This document shows, piece after piece, positions 16,480 through 25,029 of a stretch of DNA of 49,649 bases; position 1 is the first letter of the stretch, and each line of letters starts with the position of its first letter. Source of the DNA: CAZRAL01 sp964598005 (GTDB lineage Bacteria; Pseudomonadota; Gammaproteobacteria; Burkholderiales; Usitatibacteraceae); contig CAZRAL010000014.1 of the NCBI GenBank assembly GCA_964598005.1, positions 1 to 49,649 of the forward strand. The letters are read 5' to 3'. Made by a program: the position numbers and the translations under genes. A model generated the notes under the pieces. The model was not told the origin of the DNA, did not search any database, and saw only the letters and a program-made list of their open reading frames with translations.

Positions 16480-17457
16480 GTGCTCAATATTTTCGGTTCA
16501 AAAAAGCCGGCTGAACCTCATAAAACAAATATCCAATCCGACAGCTGGTTTTCCCGATTGCGCGATGGGCTAAGTAAAACGCGGGCGGTGCTGAATACCG
16601 ATGTACGCGCCCTGTTTTCGCGCCATTCCACACTTGATGATGCATTTTATGAGGAGCTGGAAGCGTTATTGATTGCGGGGGATGTGGGCATACATGCCGC
16701 AGGGCATATATTGCATGCGCTACGCAAGCAGGCACAGGAAAAGAAAATCAGCGCGCCTGCCGCGCTGCATGCCGAGCTGAAATCCATACTGGTTGCGTTA
16801 CTTGCACCGCTCGCAAAACCCATCGATCCCGGTCTCGCCAAGCCTTTTGTCGTGATGATGGTGGGCGTCAATGGCGCGGGCAAGACCACGACGATTGGCA
16901 AATTGGCTCGGCACTTTCAATCCCGGGGATTATCGGTGATGTTGGCGGCGGGCGATACCTTCCGTGCCGCAGCGCGAGAGCAACTTGCTGTTTGGGGTGA
17001 GCGCAACGGGGTTGCCGTCATGGCGCAAAGCGGGGGAGATGCGGCAGCGATTGCTTTCGATGCCGTGCAATCCGCTACGGCGCGGCGCATTGATGTGGTG
17101 CTGGTTGATACGGCAGGCCGATTGCCTACCCAATTGCATTTGATGGAAGAAATCAAAAAAGTAAACCGCGTGATTGCCAAGGCACAGGCCGGGGCGCCGC
17201 ATGAAACCCTTCTCGTTTTGGATGCCAATACGGGGCAAAATGGGCTTGCACAAGTTCAGGCCTTTGACAGCGCGTTGGGGTTAAGCGGCCTCATTGTTAC
17301 CAAGCTGGACGGTACGGCAAAAGGCGGGATGATCGCAGCGCTTGCCGCAGAGCGCCCTGAAAAATCAATTCCGGTGCGCTTTATTGGCGTGGGTGAGGGG
17401 GTGGAAGATTTACATTCGTTCAGTGCCGAAGAGTTTGTTGACGCCTTGTTTCAGTGA
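16480..17457 (+). CDS. ftsY: Signal recognition particle receptor FtsY
   Basis: This 325-residue SRP GTPase docks ribosome-SRP complexes at the membrane. It starts with GTG (MLNIFGSKK). Only a short basic stretch precedes the N domain, so the long acidic A domain of E. coli is missing, as is common outside enterics. The G domain shows GVNGAGKTTTIGKLARHF, DTAGRLPTQ and TKLDGTAKGG. It begins the conserved ftsY-ftsE-ftsX-rpoH run. Its stop overlaps the ftsE GTG start (GTGA). Confidence 0.97.
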   Translation: MLNIFGSKKPAEPHKTNIQSDSWFSRLRDGLSKTRAVLNTDVRALFSRHSTLDDAFYEELEALLIAGDVGIHAAGHILHALRKQAQEKKISAPAALHAELKSILVALLAPLAKPIDPGLAKPFVVMMVGVNGAGKTTTIGKLARHFQSRGLSVMLAAGDTFRAAAREQLAVWGERNGVAVMAQSGGDAAAIAFDAVQSATARRIDVVLVDTAGRLPTQLHLMEEIKKVNRVIAKAQAGAPHETLLVLDANTGQNGLAQVQAFDSALGLSGLIVTKLDGTAKGGMIAALAAERPEKSIPVRFIGVGEGVEDLHSFSAEEFVDALFQ

Positions 17458-18119
17458 TTACTTTTTCCAACACCTTCAAGCGTTATCCCAATGGCTTTGA
17501 AGCCTTGAAGGGTGTTACCTTATCCATTGAAACAGGCGAGATCGTAGCCATTGCAGGCCATTCCGGCGCAGGGAAAAGTACCTTGCTGAAACTGGCCGCA
17601 GGGATCGAAAAGGCTTCCAGCGGCAGCGTTTTATTGAATGGCCAAAACCTTGCTGCCCTGCGGGAAAGCGGCATTTCCACCTTGCGGCAAAATCTGGGGC
17701 TGGTCTTTCAGGATCACAAATTGCTTTTTGATCGTAACGTGTTCGATAACGTTGCCCTGCCGCTGGAAATCGCCGCCTTTCCGCGCAAGGAGTTGGCGAA
17801 ACGCGTACGTGCTGCGCTCGATAAGGTCGGATTATTAGGGCGGGAGAAGTCGTACCCCATCGCGTTGTCTGGAGGTGAGCAGCAGCGCCTGTGTATTGCC
17901 CGTGCGATCGTGCGCCGACCTACGGTTCTCATCGTTGACGAACCAACAGGCAGCCTCGATCAAGAGTATGCAGCCTCGATCATCGATTTGTTGCGGTCCT
18001 TCAATCAGGTGGGCGTGACGGTTCTGCTGTCTACTCACGATGAACACAGTTTGCAACGCTTGAATTGTCGACGCATTCACTTGGCTCAGGGGTGCCTGGT
18101 AGAGGGGGGCATGAAATGA
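17454..18119 (+). CDS. ftsE: Cell-division ATP-binding protein FtsE
   Basis: The 221-residue ABC ATPase partners with FtsX to control peptidoglycan hydrolases at the septum. Walker A is GHSGAGKSTLLK, the signature is LSGGEQQRLCIARA, Walker B is VLIVDEPTGSLD, and the switch His is in LLSTHDEHS. Translation starts with GTG, overlapping the ftsY stop. The end overlaps the ftsX start by four bases, implying coupled synthesis. Confidence 0.97.
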   Translation: MITFSNTFKRYPNGFEALKGVTLSIETGEIVAIAGHSGAGKSTLLKLAAGIEKASSGSVLLNGQNLAALRESGISTLRQNLGLVFQDHKLLFDRNVFDNVALPLEIAAFPRKELAKRVRAALDKVGLLGREKSYPIALSGGEQQRLCIARAIVRRPTVLIVDEPTGSLDQEYAASIIDLLRSFNQVGVTVLLSTHDEHSLQRLNCRRIHLAQGCLVEGGMK

Positions 18120-19018
18120 AAAGCTGGCTTATGGCGCATGCACAGGCCTTGCACCGCGCTTTGCGTCACCTGGCAAGGCAACCGGCAGTAACGATGCTTT
18201 CTGTTCTGGTCATTGGAATTGCGCTGGCCTTGCCGCTAAGTTTTCAGATATTTATCGAAAATACATTGCGTGCCGTTAAAGGAATCGACACTGATCCACA
18301 GTTGAATATTTACCTGCAGACATCGGCGTCGCTCGATGAAGCGCGCCAGGTTGAAACCCGGTTGAAGTCAAATCCAGCCATTTCCAGTGTACGCTTTATT
18401 TCGCGCGAGGCGGCGCTGCAAGAAATGAAATCGGTAGGACATCTGGCCGATTTGCTAGCCAACCTGGATAACAATCCCTTGCCACATGCTTTTTCGGTAC
18501 GCCCGAAAACCTCGCAACCAAGTGAATTTACGGCCCTGCGCACTACGCTTTTGGCGCTGCCAAAAGTGGAGTTTGTGGTAGCCGATTTTGAGTGGGCGCA
18601 AAAATGGACGCGCTTTGCCACCTTTGCGGAACGTTTGGTTTGGGGTATCGCCTTGTTGCTGGCTGGCGCCGTTGTTTTCGTGACGGGCAATACCATCCGC
18701 TTGCAAATCTTCACCCGGCGGGATGAAATTGAAGTCAGCCGCCTGATTGGGGCAACGCGGCGATTCATTCGCCGTCCTTTTTTGTATTTTGGCGCGATTC
18801 AAGGCCTGCTAGCCGGCTGTGTGGCACTGGCCATTGTGGCGGGAGGATTGCACTGGATAGCCCATGAAGTGCAGGCACTTACAATCATTTATCTTTCTGA
18901 TTTTTCAATAAAAATAATATCTCTTGAGCGTTCGATGGGAGTACTTATCGGGGCAGCGGCTTTGGGTTGGCTGGGCGCGCTTATTTCCGTATCTTTTTAC
19001 CTAGGCCGTCAACCTTAA
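18116..19018 (+). CDS. ftsX: Cell-division membrane protein FtsX
   Basis: The 300-residue product (ATG at 18116, overlapping the ftsE stop as ATGA) has the FtsX plan. One membrane segment near residues 25-45 is followed by a periplasmic domain of about 120 residues (INIYLQTSASLDEARQVE-type ECD). Three more membrane segments lie at about 170-190, 220-245 and 270-295. FtsX transmits ATP hydrolysis by FtsE to periplasmic activators of amidases. A longer reading from 18065 overlaps ftsE and lacks sense. Confidence 0.95.
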   Translation: MKSWLMAHAQALHRALRHLARQPAVTMLSVLVIGIALALPLSFQIFIENTLRAVKGIDTDPQLNIYLQTSASLDEARQVETRLKSNPAISSVRFISREAALQEMKSVGHLADLLANLDNNPLPHAFSVRPKTSQPSEFTALRTTLLALPKVEFVVADFEWAQKWTRFATFAERLVWGIALLLAGAVVFVTGNTIRLQIFTRRDEIEVSRLIGATRRFIRRPFLYFGAIQGLLAGCVALAIVAGGLHWIAHEVQALTIIYLSDFSIKIISLERSMGVLIGAAALGWLGALISVSFYLGRQP

Positions 19019-19032
19019 AAACCGATACGTCC

Positions 19033-19038
19033 TTTAAT
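19033..19038 (+). promoter_or_regulatory. Candidate -10 box of the rpoH promoter
   Basis: TTTAAT matches the sigma-70 -10 element at five of six positions and would start transcription about 14 bases before the CIRCE operator. No good -35 box was found 16-18 bases upstream, so the call is weak. Confidence 0.3.
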
Positions 19039-19058
19039 TAAGGGAACTCTGCGCCCTT

Positions 19059-19085
19059 TTAGCACTCTCTCGCACAGAGTGCTAA
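19059..19085 (+). promoter_or_regulatory. CIRCE operator (HrcA-binding site) in the rpoH leader
   Basis: The sequence is TTAGCACTC, nine bases, then GAGTGCTAA, an exact match to the CIRCE consensus bound by the heat-shock repressor HrcA. It lies 41 bases before the rpoH ATG, probably within the transcribed leader. It implies that synthesis of sigma-32 is repressed by HrcA when free GroEL is plentiful, joining the two heat-shock circuits. Confidence 0.93.
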
Positions 19086-19126
19086 AATGGTCTTGTTCGG
19101 AAATATAAAGATAATGGAGGTTTGAT

Positions 19127-19996
19127 ATGACAACAACAGTTGAAAGCGTTCGGTTGCCGACTTTATCAATCAGCAGCTTGGAAAATTATATTTCGGCTGT
19201 CAATTCGATTCCCCTGCTTACCATGGAGCGGGAGCATGAATTGGGGGTAAAACTCCAGAAACAGGGTGATCTGGCCGCCGCTTCTGAGCTCGTGATGTCG
19301 CATTTGCGACTGGTCGTTTCGATTGCCCGCAATTATGCAGGCTATGGTTTACAACAGGCCGATTTGATTCAGGAAGGCAATGTGGGCTTGATGAAAGCCG
19401 TCAAGCGCTTTGATCCTGAGCGCGGTGTGCGCCTGGTTTCATTTGCCGTTCACTGGATTAAGGCTGAAATTCATGAATATATTCTAAAAAACTGGCGCAT
19501 CGTAAAACTGGCTACCACCAAGGCACAGCGCAAACTGTTTTTCAATCTGCGCAGCATGAAGCCCAATTTTGGCGCGCTTGCCCCGCATGAAGTCAAGGAA
19601 GTAGCGCGTCAACTCAACGTCAAAGAAAGCGATGTTTCCGAGATGGAGCAACGCCTGTCTGGCCAGGAAATATCGCTGGAACCCGCCAATGATGACGATG
19701 AGCACTGGGTCAGCCCGATCGCTTATTTGCAAGACAGTCATGTCGATCCCTCTATGCATCTTGAAATATCACAGCGCGAAATGGCAGCAACAGAGGGGAT
19801 GCGGGATGCTCTGGAAAGCCTGGACGAGCGCAGCCGCCGAATTATTCAGACGCGCTGGTTAAACGAGGGTAACGAAAAAACCTTGCATGAATTAGCTGAT
19901 GAGTTTGGGGTATCCGCAGAACGTATTCGCCAGATTGAAGCCAAGGCCATGGAAAAAATGAAGCTGGCGCTTAAACAATATGCCTTAGTCCGATAA
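19127..19996 (+). CDS. rpoH: RNA polymerase heat-shock sigma factor RpoH (sigma-32)
   Basis: This 289-residue group 3 sigma factor directs transcription of chaperone and protease genes. Region 2 contains LIQEGNVGLMKAVKRFDPERGVRLVSFAVHWIKAEI. The RpoH box is QRKLFFNLR at about residue 130, which distinguishes it from RpoD/RpoS. Region 4 has the helix-turn-helix TLHELADEFGVSAERIRQIE. The length fits (E. coli 284). The start follows GGAGG at 19116-19120. It sits downstream of ftsYEX as in many Proteobacteria. Its leader carries a perfect CIRCE operator. An inverted repeat (19989-20008) overlaps its stop. Confidence 0.97.
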   Translation: MTTTVESVRLPTLSISSLENYISAVNSIPLLTMEREHELGVKLQKQGDLAAASELVMSHLRLVVSIARNYAGYGLQQADLIQEGNVGLMKAVKRFDPERGVRLVSFAVHWIKAEIHEYILKNWRIVKLATTKAQRKLFFNLRSMKPNFGALAPHEVKEVARQLNVKESDVSEMEQRLSGQEISLEPANDDDEHWVSPIAYLQDSHVDPSMHLEISQREMAATEGMRDALESLDERSRRIIQTRWLNEGNEKTLHELADEFGVSAERIRQIEAKAMEKMKLALKQYALVR

Positions 19997-20008
19997 GTCC
20001 TTATCGGA
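19989..20008. terminator. Inverted repeat at the rpoH end, possible terminator
   Basis: TCCGATAAG (19989-19997) and CTTATCGGA (20000-20008) form a perfect 9 bp stem with a two-base loop. They lie between the convergent rpoH and EamA genes and overlap the rpoH stop. No T-run follows directly, so its terminator strength is uncertain. Confidence 0.45.
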
Positions 20009-20020
20009 ACAGACGTCATT

Positions 20021-20917
20021 TTAATGCGCTGTGTCGGCCAGTTTATTGGCTGGCCGACTCAATATCAGTACGTTCCCCGCCAACAACAACGCTACACCGA
20101 TGGATGTAAGCGATTGCCAAATGAATTTTTCGAAAAAGAAGGAAATGCCCAACGCCACCACTGGCACCATCACCCCGATATAGGAAGCACGCGCCGCGCC
20201 AATGTGTTGGATCAATGTCAGATAGGCGCCAAAAGCAATAACCGATCCAAAAATAGCCAAGTATAAAAGTGAAACAAGATAACCTGCGCTGGGCTCAAAA
20301 GTGAGCGCTTTGCCAGAGAGTATGGTAATCAAAAACGCCAACAGCGATCCATAAAGCATGCCCCACGCCATGCTCTGCCATACCGGCAATCCACACCTTT
20401 GATTGCGGGTTGCCACCATACTCCCTGCGGAAGAAGCAATTACCGAGAGCATCGTCAACAAGGCTCCCAAGCCAGCATCACGGCTTCGGGCCACATTGGC
20501 AAATTCAGGCCAAAACACGAATACAATTCCCACGATCCCGAGCAACGCCCCGCCAGTGACTCGCCAGGTAATGGGCGTCCCGAAAAGGAAACGCATGCTC
20601 AGCATATTAATCATCGGGCTTGCCGAATAACCGACTGCCACCATCCCTGAAACAATATACAACTCGGCGTAGTAAACCAGGATATAGCTGATGCAGAACA
20701 TTGACACGCCAAGCAGCGCCATATCGAAATGCTGGCGCCATGAAAATTTCAGCGGCAGGCGGCGTACCCGGCAAAATATAAAAAGTACCACCGAAGCCAA
20801 TAAAAACCGATAGGCAACCGATGCCTCGGGAGCGACCTTGCCGAGTTGAAATGTAATGGCGATCCAGGTCGTGCCCCAGATCACCACACAAGTCAAAAAT
20901 AGCTGAAGCGTGCTCAA
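20021..20917 (-). CDS. EamA/DMT-family transporter
   Basis: The 298-residue protein has about ten hydrophobic segments arranged as two EamA halves (about 1-135 and 150-290). Family landmarks are WGTTWIAI near the N-terminus, a GYSASPMINMLSMRFLFG segment, and a second-half IGAARASYIGVMVPVVAL segment. Such proteins export or exchange amino acids, nucleobases or other metabolites at the inner membrane; the substrate cannot be read from sequence. It follows oligopeptidase B on the same strand, with a terminator between them, and converges with rpoH. Confidence 0.88.
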   Translation of the reverse strand: MSTLQLFLTCVVIWGTTWIAITFQLGKVAPEASVAYRFLLASVVLFIFCRVRRLPLKFSWRQHFDMALLGVSMFCISYILVYYAELYIVSGMVAVGYSASPMINMLSMRFLFGTPITWRVTGGALLGIVGIVFVFWPEFANVARSRDAGLGALLTMLSVIASSAGSMVATRNQRCGLPVWQSMAWGMLYGSLLAFLITILSGKALTFEPSAGYLVSLLYLAIFGSVIAFGAYLTLIQHIGAARASYIGVMVPVVALGISFFFEKFIWQSLTSIGVALLLAGNVLILSRPANKLADTAH

Positions 20918-20933
20918 ACCACGAGAACCTTGA

Positions 20934-20955
20934 TAAAAACCATCACCTTGATGGT
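20934..20955 (-). terminator. Intrinsic terminator after ptrB
   Basis: On the minus strand, ACCATC and GATGGT (plus 20950-20955 and 20939-20944) pair over a five-base loop and are followed by TTTTATC. It lies 22 bases past the ptrB stop. Confidence 0.65.
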
Positions 20956-20977
20956 CGACGGCACTGGGCAGGAAAAA

Positions 20978-23092
20978 TTACTGGGTAATCCCCAATTGAG
21001 AGAGCACGAATGAGTAGGTATAAGCGATTTCTTTCAGATAATCGTAACGCCCAGACGCGCCACCGTGACCCGCGCCCATATTGGTTCTGAGCAACAGGGG
21101 GTTGGTATCGGTCTTTAGTGTACGCAGTTTGGCTACATACTTGGCAGGTTCCCAATACATGACTTGACTGTCATTCAAAGAGGTTTCGACCAGCATAGCG
21201 GGATAATTTTTTCTCACAAGATTGTCGTAAGGCGAATACGAGCGCATATATTGGTACGCCTTTTTTTCGTTTGGATTGCCCCACTCCAGATATTCGCCTA
21301 CCGTTAGGGGCAACGATGTATCGAGCATGGTGGTCATCACGTCGACAAAAGGCACCTGCGAAACCACACCTTTGAAGAGATCGGGGCACATATTGGTTAC
21401 CGCGCCCATCAGCAATCCCCCCGCGCTGCCACCCTGAATTACCAACTGTTGGGGTTGCGTGTATTTCTGCCCAACCAAATATTCAGCGGCGGCAATAAAA
21501 TCGGTGAACGTATTTTTCTTTTTCATCATCTTGCCGTCGTCGTGCCACTGCTTGCCCATTTCTCCGCCGCCACGAATATGCGCAATGGCAAAAATAACCC
21601 CGCGATCCAGCAAAGCCAGCCGGGCGGAGCGGAACGACAAAGGCATCGAAATCCCATACGATCCATAGGCATACAGAAGCATTGGCTGTGGTCCGTTCTT
21701 GCGCAATGCTTTTTTGTAGACTAGGGATACAGGGACTTTCTTTCCGTCCGCTGCTGTAGCCATCATGCGTTCAGATTGATAATCCTGTGGATCGTAGCCT
21801 CCCAGCACCGGCGTTTGCTTTTTGAGACTACGCTGACGTGTCGCCACGTCGTAATCGAACACTGACGCAGGCGTCACCAGCGATTGATAATTGAATCGAT
21901 AAAGCGTGCTGTCGAATTCGGCATTTTGGCCTGCCGATGCTTCATATGCGGCTTCAGGGAACGAAATAGCATGCGCCGCCTGTGTTTTGATATCGAACAC
22001 GCGTAGCCGGGGCAGGCCCTCGGCTTTTTCAATGGCGACAAAAAAATCCTTGAACATATCGACACCATCGAGCTTTACATCGCCACGGTGCGGGATCAAT
22101 TCTTTCCAGTGTTTAACGTTCCTTTCACCAGCGGGAGCAACTGCCAGACGGAAATTGCGCCCTTTATCGTTGGTGACAATGTAAAAATCTTTGCCGTGAT
22201 GATCGACGTAATATTTATGATTATCCTTGCGCGGTAAAAACACTACAAATTCGCCATCAGGTTTGTCCGCATTGAGGATACGTTGCTCGGTCGTTTCAGA
22301 GCTCTCCGATGTGGCGATGAGATAACCCAGACTGCGTGTGGCCTCAACCTGCAAGCTGTACAATTCGTCTTTTTCTTCGAAAATCAGCATGTCAATCCGA
22401 CTTCCCAGTTTGTGCCGATAAAGTCGATTGGAACGTTTGGTCGTTTCGTCTTCTGTTGTATAAAACAAAGTTGCACTGTCGTTAGCCCACGCCACCGAGG
22501 TGACGCGCTCGGCTTTATCCTCCCAGGTTTTGCCGGTTTCCAGATTTTTGAACCGTAGGGTGTATTGGCGAAAACCGGTAATATCGAGCGAATACGCCAG
22601 CTGCTTGCCATCCGGGCTGACTGCATAAGCTCCCAAGCCCAGAAATGTTTTTCCTGCTGCCAACTCATTCAGATTCAGAACGACTTCTTCTGGCCCCGCC
22701 TCCGAACCTTTTTTACGACAGTAAATCGGATATTGTTTGCCTTGCTCGGTGCGCGAATAGTACCAATAATCGCCTTTTCGGTAAGGTACGTTTTCATCGG
22801 TTTCCTTGATGCGCGAAAGCATGTCTTTGTACAGCGTCTCGCGGAAAGCCTCGTGAGGTTTCATGTAAGCCTCGGTATACGCATTTTCCGCCTCGAGATA
22901 CGCGATTACCTCCGGATTGGATTTTTCGCGTAACCAAAAATAATTATCAACGCGTTTGTCGCCAAATTTTTCAAAAATCTGCGGTATTTTTTTCGCAATA
23001 GGTGGCATAGGAACATCCTGAATCTGGGCAAAAAGGGAAAATGAAAAAATGAAAGTGGCAGCAGCAATTAATCTTGGCAGCATGGAAAACAT
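20978..23092 (-). CDS. ptrB: Oligopeptidase B (S9 family), exported form
   Basis: The 704-residue serine peptidase cleaves small peptides after basic residues. An N-terminal beta-propeller region (about 60-420) precedes the alpha/beta-hydrolase domain. Catalytic residues are recognisable: Ser in GGSAGG (near 560), Asp in LNDSQV (near 650) and His in GAGHGGASGR (near 682). Unlike cytoplasmic E. coli PtrB, it begins with a clear signal peptide, MFSMLPRLIAAATFIFSFSLFAQ, so it probably acts in the periplasm. It is divergent from the fRMsr gene. Confidence 0.92.
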   Translation of the reverse strand: MFSMLPRLIAAATFIFSFSLFAQIQDVPMPPIAKKIPQIFEKFGDKRVDNYFWLREKSNPEVIAYLEAENAYTEAYMKPHEAFRETLYKDMLSRIKETDENVPYRKGDYWYYSRTEQGKQYPIYCRKKGSEAGPEEVVLNLNELAAGKTFLGLGAYAVSPDGKQLAYSLDITGFRQYTLRFKNLETGKTWEDKAERVTSVAWANDSATLFYTTEDETTKRSNRLYRHKLGSRIDMLIFEEKDELYSLQVEATRSLGYLIATSESSETTEQRILNADKPDGEFVVFLPRKDNHKYYVDHHGKDFYIVTNDKGRNFRLAVAPAGERNVKHWKELIPHRGDVKLDGVDMFKDFFVAIEKAEGLPRLRVFDIKTQAAHAISFPEAAYEASAGQNAEFDSTLYRFNYQSLVTPASVFDYDVATRQRSLKKQTPVLGGYDPQDYQSERMMATAADGKKVPVSLVYKKALRKNGPQPMLLYAYGSYGISMPLSFRSARLALLDRGVIFAIAHIRGGGEMGKQWHDDGKMMKKKNTFTDFIAAAEYLVGQKYTQPQQLVIQGGSAGGLLMGAVTNMCPDLFKGVVSQVPFVDVMTTMLDTSLPLTVGEYLEWGNPNEKKAYQYMRSYSPYDNLVRKNYPAMLVETSLNDSQVMYWEPAKYVAKLRTLKTDTNPLLLRTNMGAGHGGASGRYDYLKEIAYTYSFVLSQLGITQ

Positions 23093-23206
23093 CCCGGGAA
23101 ATTAGAAGGTGGGGGCCATTATAACCGCCATGCAGATTTGGCCCACTATCTTCCTAAAAGTGACAGACTTGTTAAACTTTTCTTTTTATCTTTCAAAACC
23201 ACAGCC

Positions 23207-23713
23207 ATGTTTCAACCTGTCACCGCACCCGCTGAACCCAAACCCGATTTTTATCGGCTGCTTGATAAACAATTACAGAGTTTGCTGGGTGACGAACGCA
23301 ACTACATCGCCAACTCGGCAAACTTTGCGGCGCTTGTTTATCTGATGCTGCCCAATCTCAACTGGGCTGGTTTCTATTTTTTACAGAGCAACGATTTGGT
23401 GCTAGGCCCTTTCCAGGGCAAACCGGCTTGCATTCGCATCCCGGTTTATCCAACGCCGCGCGGCGTATGTGGGTATAGCGCCTTTCAGCGTAAAGCATTG
23501 ATCGTCCCCAATGTTCATGAATTTCCCGACCACATCGCCTGCGATTCTGCCTCTAATTCTGAAGTCGTTATTCCCTTGATTGATGCGGAACGTGTCATCG
23601 GCGTGCTGGACCTCGATAGCCCTCTCCTTGCTCGTTTCGATCATGATGATCTTGCGGGGTTGAGCATACTGGTAAACACCTTCATAAAAGCAACGGATTT
23701 TTCGAGGTTGTAG
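23207..23713 (+). CDS. msrC: Free methionine-(R)-sulfoxide reductase (GAF domain)
   Basis: The product (168 residues from the ATG at 23207) is a single GAF domain of the fRMsr family, which reduces free Met-R-sulfoxide. The three functional Cys positions are kept, in GKPACIRIP, RGVCGYSA and DHIACDSAS. FPDHIACDSASNSEVVIPL is a strong family mark. A start 23 codons upstream is in frame but adds a hydrophobic tail not seen in homologues. It is followed closely by the LexA-controlled polymerase gene on the same strand. Confidence 0.93.
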   Translation: MFQPVTAPAEPKPDFYRLLDKQLQSLLGDERNYIANSANFAALVYLMLPNLNWAGFYFLQSNDLVLGPFQGKPACIRIPVYPTPRGVCGYSAFQRKALIVPNVHEFPDHIACDSASNSEVVIPLIDAERVIGVLDLDSPLLARFDHDDLAGLSILVNTFIKATDFSRL

Positions 23714-23731
23714 CGACATTTCATTTTGTGA

Positions 23732-23751
23732 TACTGTGTTTTAATACAGTA
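23732..23751 (+). promoter_or_regulatory. LexA (SOS) box
   Basis: The sequence has CTGT-N8-ACAG with TA on both flanks (TACTGT...ACAGTA), matching the LexA consensus at all conserved positions. It is 21 bases before the Y-family polymerase ATG. This placement means SOS repression of that gene by LexA and induction on DNA damage. Confidence 0.93.
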
Positions 23752-23772
23752 AACAGTTGGGTGGTTACGCCC

Positions 23773-24996
23773 ATGTCGCTTCATACCTTACTCGTCGATT
23801 TCAATTCCTATTTTGCCTCTTGCGAACAGCAAACGCGCCCGGAATTACGCGGCCGCCCGGTAGGGGTGGTACCGGTGATGGCCGATACCACCTGCCTGAT
23901 CGCGGCGAGTTATGAGGCGCGCCCGTTCGGAGTGAAAACGCTGACTCAGGTTAAAGAAGCCAGGAAACGCTGCCCGGAGTTGGTGCTTGTCCTGGCGCGG
24001 CACGAGCTCTATATTGAGTTTCATCAACGTACCGTAAAAGCAGTTGATGCAATTGCACCGGTGCGTCAGGTGCTTTCCATTGACGAGATGGCCTGCGATC
24101 TGCCGGCAGGCTATAAAAGCGTCGAACGTGCAACCCAGCTCGCCAATGCGATCAAGCACAACCTCGCCAAGGAAGTAGGCGAATATCTGCGCGTTTCCAT
24201 CGGCCTTGCGCCCAATACCTTTCTGGCCAAACTGGCATCGGACATGCAAAAACCGGACGGACTGGTTATTCTGCAAGCGCATGATGTACCCGCAAAAATC
24301 CAGCATCTGCCGCTACGCGCACTCAGCGGTATTGGGAGAAATATGGAAGTGCGATTACATCAGTACGGCATTAAAACCATCGCAGATCTGTATCAGCAGA
24401 CAGCGAGCCAGCTGCGCACCGTATGGGGCGGAATAGGTGGCGAACGTTTTTATGCGCGCTTGCGTGGAATGGAAGTCAATGATCCAGAAGAGGAAATGGG
24501 ATCGATCAGTCATTCGCAGGTCTTGGCGCCCATCTTGCGCAACCCTGACGACGCTTATGCCATCCTCAATCGCCTAACCCAAAAAGCCGCCATGCGCTTA
24601 CGCAAAACACAACATTACAGCGGACGCATGCAGATCCGGGTGAAATTTTTGAACGCGCCCACTTGGGAAAATGAAACCCGTTTTCTTGAAACCAGCGATA
24701 CGCTGGACCTTGTGCACGCCCTTGATTCGCTCTGGCACAAATTTCCGAAACATAAATCTGCAATCCCGCTGCAGGTAAGTGTCACCCTGCTCGACTTTTG
24801 TGCAGAAGGGAAAAATACAGTACGCCTGTTTGAACCACAACAAGAAAGAAAACAACTTAACGCCACCATTGATGCGCTTAACCAGAAATTCGGTAAACGT
24901 GCCGCCTATTTCGGCGGCGCTCATCGGGCCATCGATCAAGGCAAAACAGCTATAGCGTTCAACCATATTCCCGACCTGGATATCTCTGAGCAATAA
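23773..24996 (+). CDS. Y-family DNA polymerase (DinB/ImpB-like), SOS-controlled
   Basis: The 407-residue product (ATG at 23773) is a translesion polymerase. The palm starts LLVDFNSYFASCEQQ, with the metal-binding Asp and an aromatic steric-gate residue. The second acidic pair is in LSIDEMACDLPAG (SIDEA in DinB). A helix-hairpin-helix thumb (PLRALSGIGRNMEVRLHQYGI) and a little-finger domain follow. It differs from classical DinB in the SIDEM-ACDLP region and in length, and resembles a group often labelled simply DNA polymerase or ImpB-type in Betaproteobacteria. Whether it bypasses lesions alone is not known. A near-perfect LexA box precedes it. Confidence 0.87.
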   Translation: MSLHTLLVDFNSYFASCEQQTRPELRGRPVGVVPVMADTTCLIAASYEARPFGVKTLTQVKEARKRCPELVLVLARHELYIEFHQRTVKAVDAIAPVRQVLSIDEMACDLPAGYKSVERATQLANAIKHNLAKEVGEYLRVSIGLAPNTFLAKLASDMQKPDGLVILQAHDVPAKIQHLPLRALSGIGRNMEVRLHQYGIKTIADLYQQTASQLRTVWGGIGGERFYARLRGMEVNDPEEEMGSISHSQVLAPILRNPDDAYAILNRLTQKAAMRLRKTQHYSGRMQIRVKFLNAPTWENETRFLETSDTLDLVHALDSLWHKFPKHKSAIPLQVSVTLLDFCAEGKNTVRLFEPQQERKQLNATIDALNQKFGKRAAYFGGAHRAIDQGKTAIAFNHIPDLDISEQ

Positions 24997-25029
24997 CTGC
25001 AGATGTCCAGTTACAGCGGCAAAAATCCG

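Noticed and set aside
16458..16487. Extending rsmD to the upstream start at 16487
   Set aside because: It would overlap the divergent ftsY start and add residues not seen in the family; even the chosen start may be too far upstream.
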